Positions 45,022 to 55,791 of a stretch of DNA of 64,000 nucleotides are shown here, one piece after another. The first letter of the stretch is position 1, and every line of letters begins with the position of its first letter. Both the position numbers and the translations under genes were made by a program. The stretch comes from Prevotellaceae bacterium (GTDB lineage: Bacteria > Bacteroidota > Bacteroidia > Bacteroidales > Bacteroidaceae): contig JAQYET010000110.1 in NCBI GenBank assembly GCA_028723525.1, forward strand, positions 40,042-104,041, in the 5' to 3' direction. The notes under the pieces were generated by a model, which made no database searches, was not told the DNA's origin, and saw nothing but the letters and a program-made list of their open reading frames with translations.

Positions 45022-45540
45022 TTATTTAGCACTATAAGACAACTCATCCAGCAACTTATCAACATACTTCATCTGTTCTGCTTCGTCTGAAAGACGTTCA
45101 CGCAATATCTTCTCTGCAACGGAGATACTTATTTCGGCAACTTGTTTACGAATGTCGCTTATGGCACTCATTTTATCTGCCTCAATCTGCGCCTTAGCCT
45201 CAGATATAATACGTGTACCTTCCTCACGAGCCTTCGTATGGGCCTGCTCTATGATAGCATCGCGTGTCGATGCAGCCTCAGCAAGTATCTGAGCCTGACG
45301 CTCGCGTGCCTCTTTCAGCATGGTCTCGCCCTCTTTCTGTATGTTGGCAAGTTTTTCGTTAGCATCGTGTGCTTTGCGAAGGCTTTCATCTATGTATGCC
45401 TTGCGCTCTTCTACCATTTTGGTAATAACGGGGAAACCGTGCCTTGCCAAGAAATAGAAGATTACGAGAAATGCCAAAAGCATCCAGAAGAGGAGTCCCA
45501 AATCCGGTGTGAGTATGGATGGCAAATTCTGAAAATCCAT
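45022..45540 (-). CDS. atpF: ATP synthase b subunit
   Basis: This is the peripheral stalk. A single N-terminal membrane helix (LLFWMLLAFLVIFYFLARHGFP, about residues 16-36) is followed by a long charged coiled coil to residue 172. It lies 98 bp after atpE and 9 bp before atpH. Confidence 0.96.
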   Translation of the reverse strand: MDFQNLPSILTPDLGLLFWMLLAFLVIFYFLARHGFPVITKMVEERKAYIDESLRKAHDANEKLANIQKEGETMLKEARERQAQILAEAASTRDAIIEQAHTKAREEGTRIISEAKAQIEADKMSAISDIRKQVAEISISVAEKILRERLSDEAEQMKYVDKLLDELSYSAK

Positions 45541-45638
45541 TTACAATCAGTTGTTGTTGAGGTTAATAATATTAAGGTTTCACTTGTGGAGCCAATGAAT
45601 GATATTTCTATCCACAGGCTCCTAAGCATTAGACCCTA

Positions 45639-45896
<258 letters not shown>

Positions 45897-45951
45897 TTAT
45901 TACTAAATATTTGTTTTATCTTTCAATTATTCAAATCATCTGAATTCGGTT

Positions 45952-46983
45952 TTACGAACCGTGATGTTGCGGATGTGCCAACCCGATGAATACTGCCGAG
46001 AGCAGTGTGAACACATAAGCCTGCACGAAAGCCACAAGAATTTCCACGCAGTTCATGAATAGGAGCATCATGGCACTGAAAAGGTTCAGTCCGATACCCA
46101 TGCCTACGCCCAATGTCCAGCCGAGGAATATCACACACGTGAAACTCAATATTATAGCGTGACCTGCCATCATGTTGGCGAAGAGACGCACCATGAGCGC
46201 GAAAGGTTTAGTGAATATTCCAACCACTTCTATCAATGGTATCAACGGAGCGGGGTAAGCTTTCAGGAACAATGGAACTTCCGGCCAGAATATCTCTTTC
46301 CAATACTCCTTGCTTCCGAAGATGTTTACAACCAACATCGTACATATTGCGAGGAAGAAAGTGATGTTTATGTTTCCTGTGACGTTTGCTCCACCCGGAA
46401 ACAACGGCAACAGACCGAGCAAGTTGGTAACGAGGATGAAAAAGAACACGGTGAGCAGATAGGGAGCGAACTTCCTGTAATGCTTCTCTCCCACGCATCC
46501 CTTTACCACATCGTCGTGAATTAGCATTATAATCATCTCCATTGCACCCACGAAGCCACGCGGTGCCTCACTCGTACAATCACGTTTCTTGTACCATTTT
46601 GCGAGACTCAGGAACAACACAATGAGTATTATTGCCACAATCCAAATCTGGCATACCGTCTTGGTCATACTTATGTCAAACGGGCGTTTTACCGTTCCGT
46701 CAGGCATTCTCTCGTATATCTTTCCGTGGTGCGCCTCGTTGAAGAACAGGGTTTTGTGTTCCTCTATCCCCTTCGAAGTGCCGAAGAACCATCCGTCTTC
46801 CCCCTTCACGATGATAGGTAACGGAATGCTCACATCACCAGCCACGTGCCACTCGTAGGCATCCGACATGTGATGAAGCACAATCTCCGGAATGTCTATT
46901 GCCTTTTCTTTTTCTTCTGCGAAAAGGTTTAATGGCATCAGCGCAACAGCCAAAATGAGAATAATAGACTTGACGTGATTCAT
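45952..46983 (-). CDS. atpB: ATP synthase a subunit with long N-terminal extension
   Basis: This membrane subunit forms the proton half-channels. The essential arginine lies in the LMVRLFANMMAGH helix. At 343 aa it is about 70 residues longer than E. coli a. Residues 1-22 look like a signal sequence (ending NLFAEEKE), and about 80 soluble residues follow before the first family helix, a form seen in other Bacteroidetes. It lies 76 bp before atpE. Confidence 0.96.
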   Translation of the reverse strand: MNHVKSIILILAVALMPLNLFAEEKEKAIDIPEIVLHHMSDAYEWHVAGDVSIPLPIIVKGEDGWFFGTSKGIEEHKTLFFNEAHHGKIYERMPDGTVKRPFDISMTKTVCQIWIVAIILIVLFLSLAKWYKKRDCTSEAPRGFVGAMEMIIMLIHDDVVKGCVGEKHYRKFAPYLLTVFFFILVTNLLGLLPLFPGGANVTGNINITFFLAICTMLVVNIFGSKEYWKEIFWPEVPLFLKAYPAPLIPLIEVVGIFTKPFALMVRLFANMMAGHAIILSFTCVIFLGWTLGVGMGIGLNLFSAMMLLFMNCVEILVAFVQAYVFTLLSAVFIGLAHPQHHGS

Positions 46984-47021
46984 TTATTATGTATTAAATA
47001 TGGTTATTAACTTTAAAAGAT

Positions 47022-47417
47022 TTACTGCCGGGTGGTTATTTTCGAGAAATAAACGGTGTGATAGGCTATCATCACGATATAGTAAACCATGAACACCAGT
47101 ACGTAAGGGAGCATAGCATCCCTGCCGACCACCAAGAAACAGACGAACAGAGTGAAAAGTGCCAACACCATACGCAGTCCTGATACTACAGAGTAGAGAG
47201 TAGTTTGCGACTCCCTGTTACTTTTCATTATCCACCTCCACAAGAATGCGAACGATGTTAGGAAAACCACAGAGAAACCTACGCTTACCAATATCGGAAC
47301 ATTCATGTTCCATTCGGGACGAAGCAAAGAAAGCAACACACCTACGATTGTAAGTACTGCAACTACTACAGTGCCTATTATCACATAGCGTTTGGCAACT
47401 TTATCAACGTCCATCAT
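47022..47417 (-). CDS. Small membrane protein in the atp operon (AtpI-like position)
   Basis: This 131-residue protein has four predicted membrane helices (about 11-30, 39-62, 78-98 and 104-124). It overlaps atpC by 4 bp and is followed by atpB. No family motif is certain. Its size, topology and position suggest an AtpI-like or assembly role in placing the c ring, but this is inference. Confidence 0.75.
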   Translation of the reverse strand: MMDVDKVAKRYVIIGTVVVAVLTIVGVLLSLLRPEWNMNVPILVSVGFSVVFLTSFAFLWRWIMKSNRESQTTLYSVVSGLRMVLALFTLFVCFLVVGRDAMLPYVLVFMVYYIVMIAYHTVYFSKITTRQ

Positions 47418-47656
47418 ATCTCTACGCAGATATTGACCACGTTCTTCTTCACCGACACGAAGCCGTCCTTAACCTCCAGAGTTTTACTTCCTTCAGAGGT
47501 ACGGTATGTAACAGTGCCGCGTTCCAATGACGAGATGATGGGGGCATGGTGCACGAGAACTTCAAATTCGCCCACCGTACCCGGAACCTTCACGCTCTCT
47601 ACCTCTCCGTCAAATTCCACCCTTTCAGGCGAAACGATTTTAAGTTTAAGCATCAA
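47414..47656 (-). CDS. atpC: ATP synthase epsilon subunit, short form
   Basis: This 80-residue protein consists only of the N-terminal beta-sandwich (LKIVSPERVEFDGEVESV, GEFEVLVHHAPI). The C-terminal two-helix inhibitory domain of E. coli epsilon is missing, so the usual epsilon brake on ATP hydrolysis should be absent. The stop overlaps the next gene. Confidence 0.93.
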   Translation of the reverse strand: MMLKLKIVSPERVEFDGEVESVKVPGTVGEFEVLVHHAPIISSLERGTVTYRTSEGSKTLEVKDGFVSVKKNVVNICVEI

Positions 47657-47702
47657 TATTTATCTTTTTCTTTATTCTTTTCAAACCTACGTACACAAAA
47701 GG

Positions 47703-49232
<1,530 letters not shown>

Positions 49233-49269
49233 TTATATGTATTTAAGAGTTAAGCAAGTAATAATGGTG

Positions 49270-49301
49270 CAAAATTACTTAAATAATTTTTCTTGAACAA
49301 A
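49270..49301 (-). promoter_or_regulatory. Promoter of the ATP synthase operon
   Basis: TTTG (complement of 49298-49301), a 20-bp spacer and TAATTTTG (complement of 49270-49277), 40 bp before the atpD ATG. This is a full consensus promoter driving nine genes. Confidence 0.8.
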
Positions 49302-49354
49302 TTTTTCACTTATAAAATCTCCGTTATGTGTTTTTTGGCACCTGAAAAGTGTAT

Positions 49355-50332
49355 TTATATACTTAATTCATCAAGAACTTTTATCAGTTTTTTATCAAAA
49401 GGCTTGTCGCTTCTTATTGCCTCGTTGAACGGAACATAGACCACTTCGTTAAACCTCACGCCTACCATAATGTTCCTTTGTCCCTGCATGATTGCCTCAA
49501 TAGCCCCTACCCCGGTGCGTGCAGCCAGCACCCGGTCGTGAGCCGTCGGTCGTCCGCCTCGCTGCAGGTGTCCGAGTATCGACACGCGCACGTCATAGTC
49601 GGGAAATTCTTTCCTCACCCTGTCGGCATAATAGAGCGCACCGCATTTCTTGCTTTCCGAAACAATCACGATGCAACTTTTCTTCGATTTCCTTATTCCT
49701 CTCTTCATGAAGCGCGACAACTGGTCAACGTCTGTAGAATCTTCAGGTATTATGGCTGCCTCTGCTCCGCTTGCTATGGCACTGTTCTGCGCAAGGAAGC
49801 CGGCGTCCCGCCCCATCACCTCCACGAAGAATATTCTTTCGTGGCTCTGCGCCGTGTCTCTTATCCTATCGACACACTCCATGATGGTGTTCATCGTGGT
49901 GTCATAACCTATTGTGGAGTCGGTGCCATAGAGGTCGTTATCTATGGTTCCGGGCAGCCCGATGCAACAAACGTCATATTCTTCTGCGAATATCCTTGCA
50001 CCCGTAAGCGAGCCGTTACCGCCTATAATCACAAGCGCATCAATGCCCGCCTTCACCATATTGTCATAGGCTTTCTGCCTGCCTTCGGGTGTCATGAATT
50101 CGCTCGAGCGTGCCGATTTCAAGATAGTGCCACCCATCATTATTATACCTGAGACGTTCTCCGTGGTGAAGTCGCGTATCTCTCCGTTTATCAAGCCGTC
50201 CCAGCCACGATAAATACCTTTTATGTTAAATCCGTTGTATATTCCGGCACGTGTCACCGCACGTATTGCCGCATTCATTCCCGGCGCATCGCCACCTGAT
50301 GTCAGCACGCCGATAGTCTTTATCCTATTCAT
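49355..50332 (-). CDS. pfkA: ATP-dependent 6-phosphofructokinase
   Basis: It phosphorylates fructose 6-phosphate. The ATP site begins [15 protein letters not shown], the phosphoryl-transfer segment is [14 protein letters not shown] with the catalytic aspartate, and the fructose site is the EVMGRDAG region. The glycine at GGDAPG and the 325-residue length are typical of ATP-dependent PfkA. It lies 23 bp after the NhaD-type gene. Confidence 0.96.
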   Translation of the reverse strand: MNRIKTIGVLTSGGDAPGMNAAIRAVTRAGIYNGFNIKGIYRGWDGLINGEIRDFTTENVSGIIMMGGTILKSARSSEFMTPEGRQKAYDNMVKAGIDALVIIGGNGSLTGARIFAEEYDVCCIGLPGTIDNDLYGTDSTIGYDTTMNTIMECVDRIRDTAQSHERIFFVEVMGRDAGFLAQNSAIASGAEAAIIPEDSTDVDQLSRFMKRGIRKSKKSCIVIVSESKKCGALYYADRVRKEFPDYDVRVSILGHLQRGGRPTAHDRVLAARTGVGAIEAIMQGQRNIMVGVRFNEVVYVPFNEAIRSDKPFDKKLIKVLDELSI

Positions 50333-50355
50333 TATTTACCTTTTTTACAATAATA

Positions 50356-51753
50356 CTATAATGGCATCATACAAAGAAAAGCAATACCTATAAACCATGC
50401 AATCACCGAAACCCAGCCCACGTTCTTCATATACCAACCCACGTGTATGCGTTCCATCTTCATCAATGCCAAACCACTGAGCGAACCCACGAGCATGAAG
50501 TTGCCACCTATTGCCGTGCTATATGCTATTACCTTCCAGTAGTTTCCATTCTGAACAAACGACATCATGTAGCCGGCATCTGCCCATTCTGTTATCGGCT
50601 CGGCTCCTACAACCGGATAGAGTGAGATGAAACTCAACGAGGTGGCAAACGTGTCAACAATGCTGCTCATCACTGCCGACAGTGCCCCAAGCACCCAAAT
50701 GTTGTGCACATGATAGTCGATGTTTCGCGCGAGCCAGTCAACCGCCCCTGTTTCACACACCACTCCCACGGCGAGCATCATGCCCATAACAAAGAGCATC
50801 ATCTGAATTACGCCGTATTGGAGTGCTCGCGGCATCCTGCGCTGTATCATTTTATCCACGTCCATCAACTTGCGGTTGACTATTTCGTTAACAATCCACA
50901 ATAGCGAGAGCACACAAAGCGCACCGATAAACGGACTTAACTTTGTTATATTATGGAATGTCGGGATAAACCAAAGCCCGCCTATTCCCACGAAAAGCAT
51001 CATTATGCGCTGCCATCTCGACAGATTTGTATCGTCGCCACGGTAAGGCATTGCCCACTCTATGTCTATCCTTTCGGGCAACATCCTGCCAAGCACGAAC
51101 ACCGGGAGTGCACACGACACTATACATGGGACAGCCAGAGAAGCAGAGAAGCGCGTAGCCGTCACTGCTTCGCTGCTCCACAACAGAAGCCCGGTGGGGT
51201 CTCCGATTACAGTCAGTGCTCCACCGCAATTCGCAGCAATCACTATCGCGCAACCGTATATCATGCGGTGGCGGCGGTTGGGTATCAAGGAGTGCATCAC
51301 AACGAGCATCATTGTCGTAGTGGTGATATTGTCCAGATTTGCCGAAAGAAGGAACGTGATACATGTCATCATCCACAGCAGTTTCCTGCTGTTGCGAGTC
51401 CGCATCAGTTCGGCAAGGAAATCGAAACATCCGTTGTTGTTAAGTATCTCCACTATGGTCATCGTGGAAAGCAGGAACAGCACAATCTCGGCTCCCTTTC
51501 CAACATATTTCAGGAATATGTTCTGCGCGATGTAGTGCTTCACAGCTGTACTCGTAGGCACCGCACCGCCGAGAAAATCGGTATATTCGGAGGGATGTTG
51601 GCTCATCACGAAATCCGTTCCATAACATATATACAGCACCCACCCTACTGCGGCTGCAAAGATAGCAATCGCCGTCTTATTGACTTTTGTAAGGCTCGCA
51701 GTGGCTATCAAAAGATAACTCAAAATCAGTATTGCTGCAATTATCAGTGTCAT
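50356..51753 (-). CDS. NhaD-type sodium:proton antiporter
   Basis: This 465-residue inner-membrane protein of the ion transporter superfamily has about 12 helices. The family motif SANLDNITTTTMM and the second half GDPTGLLLW and SSIVDTFATSLSF match NhaD proteins, whose polar and charged helix breaks bind sodium. It probably exports Na+ or Li+ in exchange for protons. It is followed by pfkA on the same strand. Confidence 0.87.
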   Translation of the reverse strand: MTLIIAAILILSYLLIATASLTKVNKTAIAIFAAAVGWVLYICYGTDFVMSQHPSEYTDFLGGAVPTSTAVKHYIAQNIFLKYVGKGAEIVLFLLSTMTIVEILNNNGCFDFLAELMRTRNSRKLLWMMTCITFLLSANLDNITTTTMMLVVMHSLIPNRRHRMIYGCAIVIAANCGGALTVIGDPTGLLLWSSEAVTATRFSASLAVPCIVSCALPVFVLGRMLPERIDIEWAMPYRGDDTNLSRWQRIMMLFVGIGGLWFIPTFHNITKLSPFIGALCVLSLLWIVNEIVNRKLMDVDKMIQRRMPRALQYGVIQMMLFVMGMMLAVGVVCETGAVDWLARNIDYHVHNIWVLGALSAVMSSIVDTFATSLSFISLYPVVGAEPITEWADAGYMMSFVQNGNYWKVIAYSTAIGGNFMLVGSLSGLALMKMERIHVGWYMKNVGWVSVIAWFIGIAFLCMMPL

Positions 51754-51761
51754 TTCAACCG

Positions 51762-51792
51762 CAAAAGTAGCACTTTCTTGGCTAACAGCAAA
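51762..51792 (-). promoter_or_regulatory. Promoter of the NhaD-type gene and pfkA
   Basis: TTTG (complement of 51789-51792), 19 bp and TACTTTTG (complement of 51762-51769). The -7 box ends only 8 bp before the ATG, so the mRNA leader is very short. Confidence 0.7.
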
Positions 51793-51822
51793 GTTTTATC
51801 TTGAATTTTTCAAATTCTTCTT

Positions 51823-52803
51823 TCAAATTCTGCCCGTAAGTTTCTTCAGGGTGAAGTATATTTCTTCCTGCAGCCGAAACATTTTCCACGAGAAACGCAT
51901 CGGCATATATCCGAACTTTCTCTTCAACGACGGTTCTATTCTGGCTGTCTCTATCGTTGTCCAGACGCGTTTCATTTCATTCAAGCCAAACTTCGCATCT
52001 TCTGCCGGAAGTAGTTTACGGTTAAGGAAATAGAACATATACGTGTCAACCAATACGAGCCACCTCACCTTCTCATATATACGCATCACCTCTTCGCCCA
52101 CGCCGAAAGACACGAGTTGCTTTTTCATCGACTCGTTTGCCCGGATATAGTCGAACCTTCTCACGCTCGGTTTGTGGGTTACGGACAGTTCGTTCTTGTA
52201 GTAATAGTACACTCCCTCGCAGCACCTTACCTCTCGCGAGTGATAATAGTGTGTGCGCGTGGTATTGTCGTCGCTGTATGAGCGGCAGGTATCATCGTAT
52301 GGGAATTGTTTGTGGAGTGTAGTCCGTGTGACATAGCATCCGTGTATCTTCCACGTGAGCGATGCAACGAAAGCCTCGTAGCCTGTCATCACTTCAAACT
52401 GAGACATGGGATAGTCTTCTTCCTTCTCTCCTTCCACCGTCTTCACCGTCAGCAGCACGCAGTCTGTTTCCCTGTGGCTTTCAAACACGCCCACGGCTTT
52501 CTCCAGTGCGTCGGCAGACAGACGGTCGTCGCAGTCGAGAAAGCAAACATAGTCGCCCGTAGCCTCTGCCAGTCCGCGGTTTCTTGCCACCGCCTGTCCG
52601 CGGTTCTCCGGCTGTCTGAAAACCTTTATCCTGTTGTCGCGGCGGGCATACTCGTCGAGCAGCGATGCGGAATTGTCGGTCGAACAGTCGTCAACACACA
52701 GCACCTCGATGTCTCCATGTGTCTGCGACAGCAACGAGTCGAGACATCGCCGCAGTGTCGTCTCACCGTTATAGACAGCCACGAGTACGCTAACCTTTGC
52801 CAT
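51823..52803 (-). CDS. Family 2 glycosyltransferase
   Basis: This 326-residue GT-A enzyme begins VSVLVAVYNGETTLRRCL and has the nucleotide-sugar Asp in VDDCSTDNS and a metal-binding FLDCDDR (DxD). The C-terminal half is lineage-specific. It probably adds a sugar to a cell-surface glycan at the cytoplasmic face. The start overlaps the end of the flippase gene by 14 bp, so the two are coupled. Confidence 0.9.
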   Translation of the reverse strand: MAKVSVLVAVYNGETTLRRCLDSLLSQTHGDIEVLCVDDCSTDNSASLLDEYARRDNRIKVFRQPENRGQAVARNRGLAEATGDYVCFLDCDDRLSADALEKAVGVFESHRETDCVLLTVKTVEGEKEEDYPMSQFEVMTGYEAFVASLTWKIHGCYVTRTTLHKQFPYDDTCRSYSDDNTTRTHYYHSREVRCCEGVYYYYKNELSVTHKPSVRRFDYIRANESMKKQLVSFGVGEEVMRIYEKVRWLVLVDTYMFYFLNRKLLPAEDAKFGLNEMKRVWTTIETARIEPSLKRKFGYMPMRFSWKMFRLQEEIYFTLKKLTGRI

Positions 52804-54304
52804 GTTTCTTTTTCGTTTGCGGCTTAAACCTGTTCAATAACTTGCCGCTGACGATTTCCCACAGCCCGGTATTCCGTCTGATTACGAACAGCGAAAAGAG
52901 CAGACTTACAAAAAACATCAGTGCCCCGGCAACCCAATACAACCACCCTTGCGAGAAAAACGTAAGTGCAAAAGCGCATACTCCGAGCGGAGTCTGCACA
53001 AGCAGGAATTTCACTATCCTGTTGCTGAACACGTATGAATATCTTATCCTAAGATAGAATATTGTGAACAGCACGTCGATAATTCCCACAACCGTAACGG
53101 CAGCACCTGCCCCGGTTAGCCCGCAGCGGTCGTAGAGCAGTGCCGTGGCAATGAAAAGCAGCACGTCATAGACGGCTTCGAGCAGAAGATAGGAGCGCGA
53201 GTCGCCGCGCGAGAGCGGAAGATACTGCATCGGCAACACCACTGCGCGGCAGTATAGCGATAGTGCCATTATCTGCATCATGCCGATAGACGAAACGAAC
53301 TTCGAACTGAGCAACAGCGGAACTATTATGGGCATGAAGACTATGAATGCCACTATCATGGGCGAGATGAGCAGCAGCAACACCTCTATCTGGTTGTTTA
53401 TGGCTATGTTGCGGGCAGCTGTGTCGCAGGTGATTGCCGACAACCGCGGAAAATAGTCAGACTCCATTGCCGAGAACACCATGCCCGCATAGGTCAGCGT
53501 CATCACATAACCGGCATTATACAAGCCCACCGTGTCGAGTGCTCCATAGTTGTTAAGCAGCGAGCGTATGCCGAAATCCACGCCACTGCCCATTATTCCT
53601 GCCGAAACGAAAGCGATGCCGAGCTTTATCATTCCCGCGCCCTTGCCGAGCGTTTCTTTCGAGAAGTCGAACTTTAAAGGATAGAACCGGAGCGAATGTC
53701 TGATAGTGAGCAGCATCTGTATCACCGCAACCACCACAAGCGAAGGGATGATAGCCATTTCGCCCCATACGTAATACATTGGCACGGTGGTTATGAGAGC
53801 GAGGAAGATATTGAGCGAAGACACGGCAGCAAGTCCGCGCAACTGTTGCGTGCCTTTGAGTATGGCGGTTTCTCCTCCGGTGATTGCCATCATGCCGACT
53901 ATCGGCGAGAGCAGTACGAAGTGCAGGGTATGGTCGCCCCAACTGAACGCAACGTTGTCAACCAACGGTCCGGCAAGCATACACACGAGCATGCCCAACA
54001 GTGCCACAAGGATGCTCCACGACCTCACTATGACGATGTTTCGCTCCACCTCGCGAGAGTCGTTCTTGCTGAATGCCTCCGAAATGTTCTTTACGGCACT
54101 TATCTGAATACCGAAGTTGGTGGAGTCGGACACCAGTTTTATGGTGGAATTGAACAGCGAAACGAGCCCCATTCCTTCAGGACCGAGTATCAACGCCACG
54201 AATTTGTTGCGTATAAGGGCAAAAAGGATATTGATTACCTGTATGCCGCCAAATATGCCGGTATATTTCAATATATGATTATAACTGCCCTTATTGTCCC
54301 CCAT
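52790..54304 (-). CDS. Wzx-type polysaccharide flippase
   Basis: This 504-residue inner-membrane protein has about 14 helices and belongs to the MOP/Wzx exporter superfamily. The N-terminus has GGIQVINILFALIRNKFVA and FNSTIKLVSDSTNFGI, a pattern common to O-antigen and oligosaccharide translocases. It would flip lipid-linked sugar units for capsule or O-antigen. It is the first gene of a pair with the GT2 gene and is divergent from a second glycosyltransferase pair. Confidence 0.88.
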   Translation of the reverse strand: MGDNKGSYNHILKYTGIFGGIQVINILFALIRNKFVALILGPEGMGLVSLFNSTIKLVSDSTNFGIQISAVKNISEAFSKNDSREVERNIVIVRSWSILVALLGMLVCMLAGPLVDNVAFSWGDHTLHFVLLSPIVGMMAITGGETAILKGTQQLRGLAAVSSLNIFLALITTVPMYYVWGEMAIIPSLVVVAVIQMLLTIRHSLRFYPLKFDFSKETLGKGAGMIKLGIAFVSAGIMGSGVDFGIRSLLNNYGALDTVGLYNAGYVMTLTYAGMVFSAMESDYFPRLSAITCDTAARNIAINNQIEVLLLLISPMIVAFIVFMPIIVPLLLSSKFVSSIGMMQIMALSLYCRAVVLPMQYLPLSRGDSRSYLLLEAVYDVLLFIATALLYDRCGLTGAGAAVTVVGIIDVLFTIFYLRIRYSYVFSNRIVKFLLVQTPLGVCAFALTFFSQGWLYWVAGALMFFVSLLFSLFVIRRNTGLWEIVSGKLLNRFKPQTKKKHGKG

Positions 54305-54510
54305 AGTCTGAACTTACTAACGCATAAATCGCATTTTTATTACTTTATGCCGCCTTTTTTCATAAAAAATCCTGCTATGGTTTGCAAAATATTTTGAGGC
54401 AATGCCGGGCTTTACTTCACCCGCTTGACAATGCCCGCCACCGAGGTTTGGCACTATCCTGCCTGCGGTTTGCGATATAATGCAGCACATCGGGATATGT
54501 ATCAAAATGT
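54305..54510. other. Left part of the intergenic region between divergent glycan operons
   Basis: The whole gene-free stretch runs from 54305 to 54801. This part is A/T-rich without a recognised gene. The repeat array at 54511-54598 follows, then about 170 bp of unassigned sequence, then the promoter of the plus-strand pair. Confidence 0.5.
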
Positions 54511-54598
54511 AAAACCGCCCAAATTGCAAAGTAAAATCGGCGATTTTGCTGACCAAAATCGGCGAAATTGGTCGGCAAAATCGCCGATTTTACTTTGC
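54511..54598. repeat. Periodic palindromic intergenic repeat, copy C (4 units, 73-nt palindrome)
   Basis: Units are centred at 54518 (degenerate, AAAACCGCCCAAATT), 54540 (AAAATCGGCGATTTT), 54562 (AAAATCGGCGAAATT) and 54584 (AAAATCGCCGATTTT), all 22 bp apart. In addition 54526-54549 and 54575-54598 are exact 24-bp inverted copies, so 54526-54598 is a palindrome with only three mismatched pairs in 36. Confidence 0.92.
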
Positions 54599-54770
54599 CG
54601 AAGAGATGCTTTCTGCAAACGATAGACAGTGAGTGGGAAAGCCGGTCATATAATATCGGGATTGCACAATGCCGGGACTTACGGCTCATAAGCCCGAAAC
54701 GGCATTAGGAATATAACCTGACAGCCGAAAAATATTTGCGCCACTATTGTTCTTTTTCAAATCAAAGTAG

Positions 54771-54778
54771 TAACTTTG
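54771..54778 (+). promoter_or_regulatory. -7 box of the plus-strand glycosyltransferase pair
   Basis: TAACTTTG lies 23 bp before the ATG of the GT2 gene. About 20 bp upstream is ATTG, a weak -33. Confidence 0.55.
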
Positions 54779-54801
54779 CAAACGATTAACAAACAACCGC
54801 G

Positions 54802-55791
54802 ATGCCAAGTAATATTAGTGCCAAGGAACAAACGCCACTCGTGAGTTTCATTATCACGACATACAATCTGCCCGAAACATTACTCAAGGAATGTTTACAA
54901 AGCATTCTCGCCCTGTCGCTGAACAGCAGAGAGGTGGAGATAATCATCGTTGACGACGGGTCTGACGAGAGCATGCTTGCGCAAATGGAGGAGGTAAGAG
55001 ACCGCATAATCTATCTGTGGCAGCCCAACAGGGGCGTAAGCGTGGCACGCAACATGGGGCTGAAGATTGCGAGCGGAAAATACATACAGTTCGTTGACGG
55101 CGACGACAAACTAATTCAGGCAGGCTATGAGCACTGTCTTGACATCGTGAGATTTCAAGACCCCGACATCGTTCTGTTCAACTTCACCGACAAAGACGAC
55201 GACATCGACACGCCCTATCTCTTCGACGGACCGGTGAGCGGAGACGAATATATGAAGCGCAACAACATCAAGGCCTCGGTGTGGAGCTATGTTTTCAGTC
55301 GCAGAATTTTGGCAGACTTGAAGTTCACGCCGGGTGTTGAGTTCGGAGAAGACGAGGAGTTCACACCGCAACTCATACTGAGTGCTGAACGACTGTATGC
55401 GACGGACACTTGCGCTTATTTCTACCGACCGAACCACAACTCGGTTACTCGCAGACACGGGAAGAGGAGACTCGTCAAACGACTTGCCGACACAGAGCAG
55501 GTGATATATAATCTTTTCAACCTCGCAGGCACTCTGCCCGTACAGGAGTCGGCTGCCCTGCGTCGCCGTGTGGCACAACTGACTATGGACTATATCTACA
55601 ACACGATAGTGCTAACGCGCTCGAAACATCAACTGAACAGGCGGATTGGGGACCTGAAAAAGCACGGGCTATACCCTCTTCCGCCCGAGAATTATACTTG
55701 GAAATATCGTATGTTCGGAAAATTGATGAAATCGGAAATGGGGAAAAAACTGCTGCTTCTGACGCTGCCGATATTGAAACGCGAGAGATGA
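54802..55791 (+). CDS. Family 2 glycosyltransferase
   Basis: This 329-residue GT-A enzyme begins VSFIITTYNLPETLLKECL and has VDDGSDES and the DxD-type QFVDGDDK. It probably acts in the same surface-glycan pathway as the minus-strand GT2. Its TGA overlaps the ATG of the next gene (ATGA at 55788). Confidence 0.92.
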   Translation: MPSNISAKEQTPLVSFIITTYNLPETLLKECLQSILALSLNSREVEIIIVDDGSDESMLAQMEEVRDRIIYLWQPNRGVSVARNMGLKIASGKYIQFVDGDDKLIQAGYEHCLDIVRFQDPDIVLFNFTDKDDDIDTPYLFDGPVSGDEYMKRNNIKASVWSYVFSRRILADLKFTPGVEFGEDEEFTPQLILSAERLYATDTCAYFYRPNHNSVTRRHGKRRLVKRLADTEQVIYNLFNLAGTLPVQESAALRRRVAQLTMDYIYNTIVLTRSKHQLNRRIGDLKKHGLYPLPPENYTWKYRMFGKLMKSEMGKKLLLLTLPILKRER

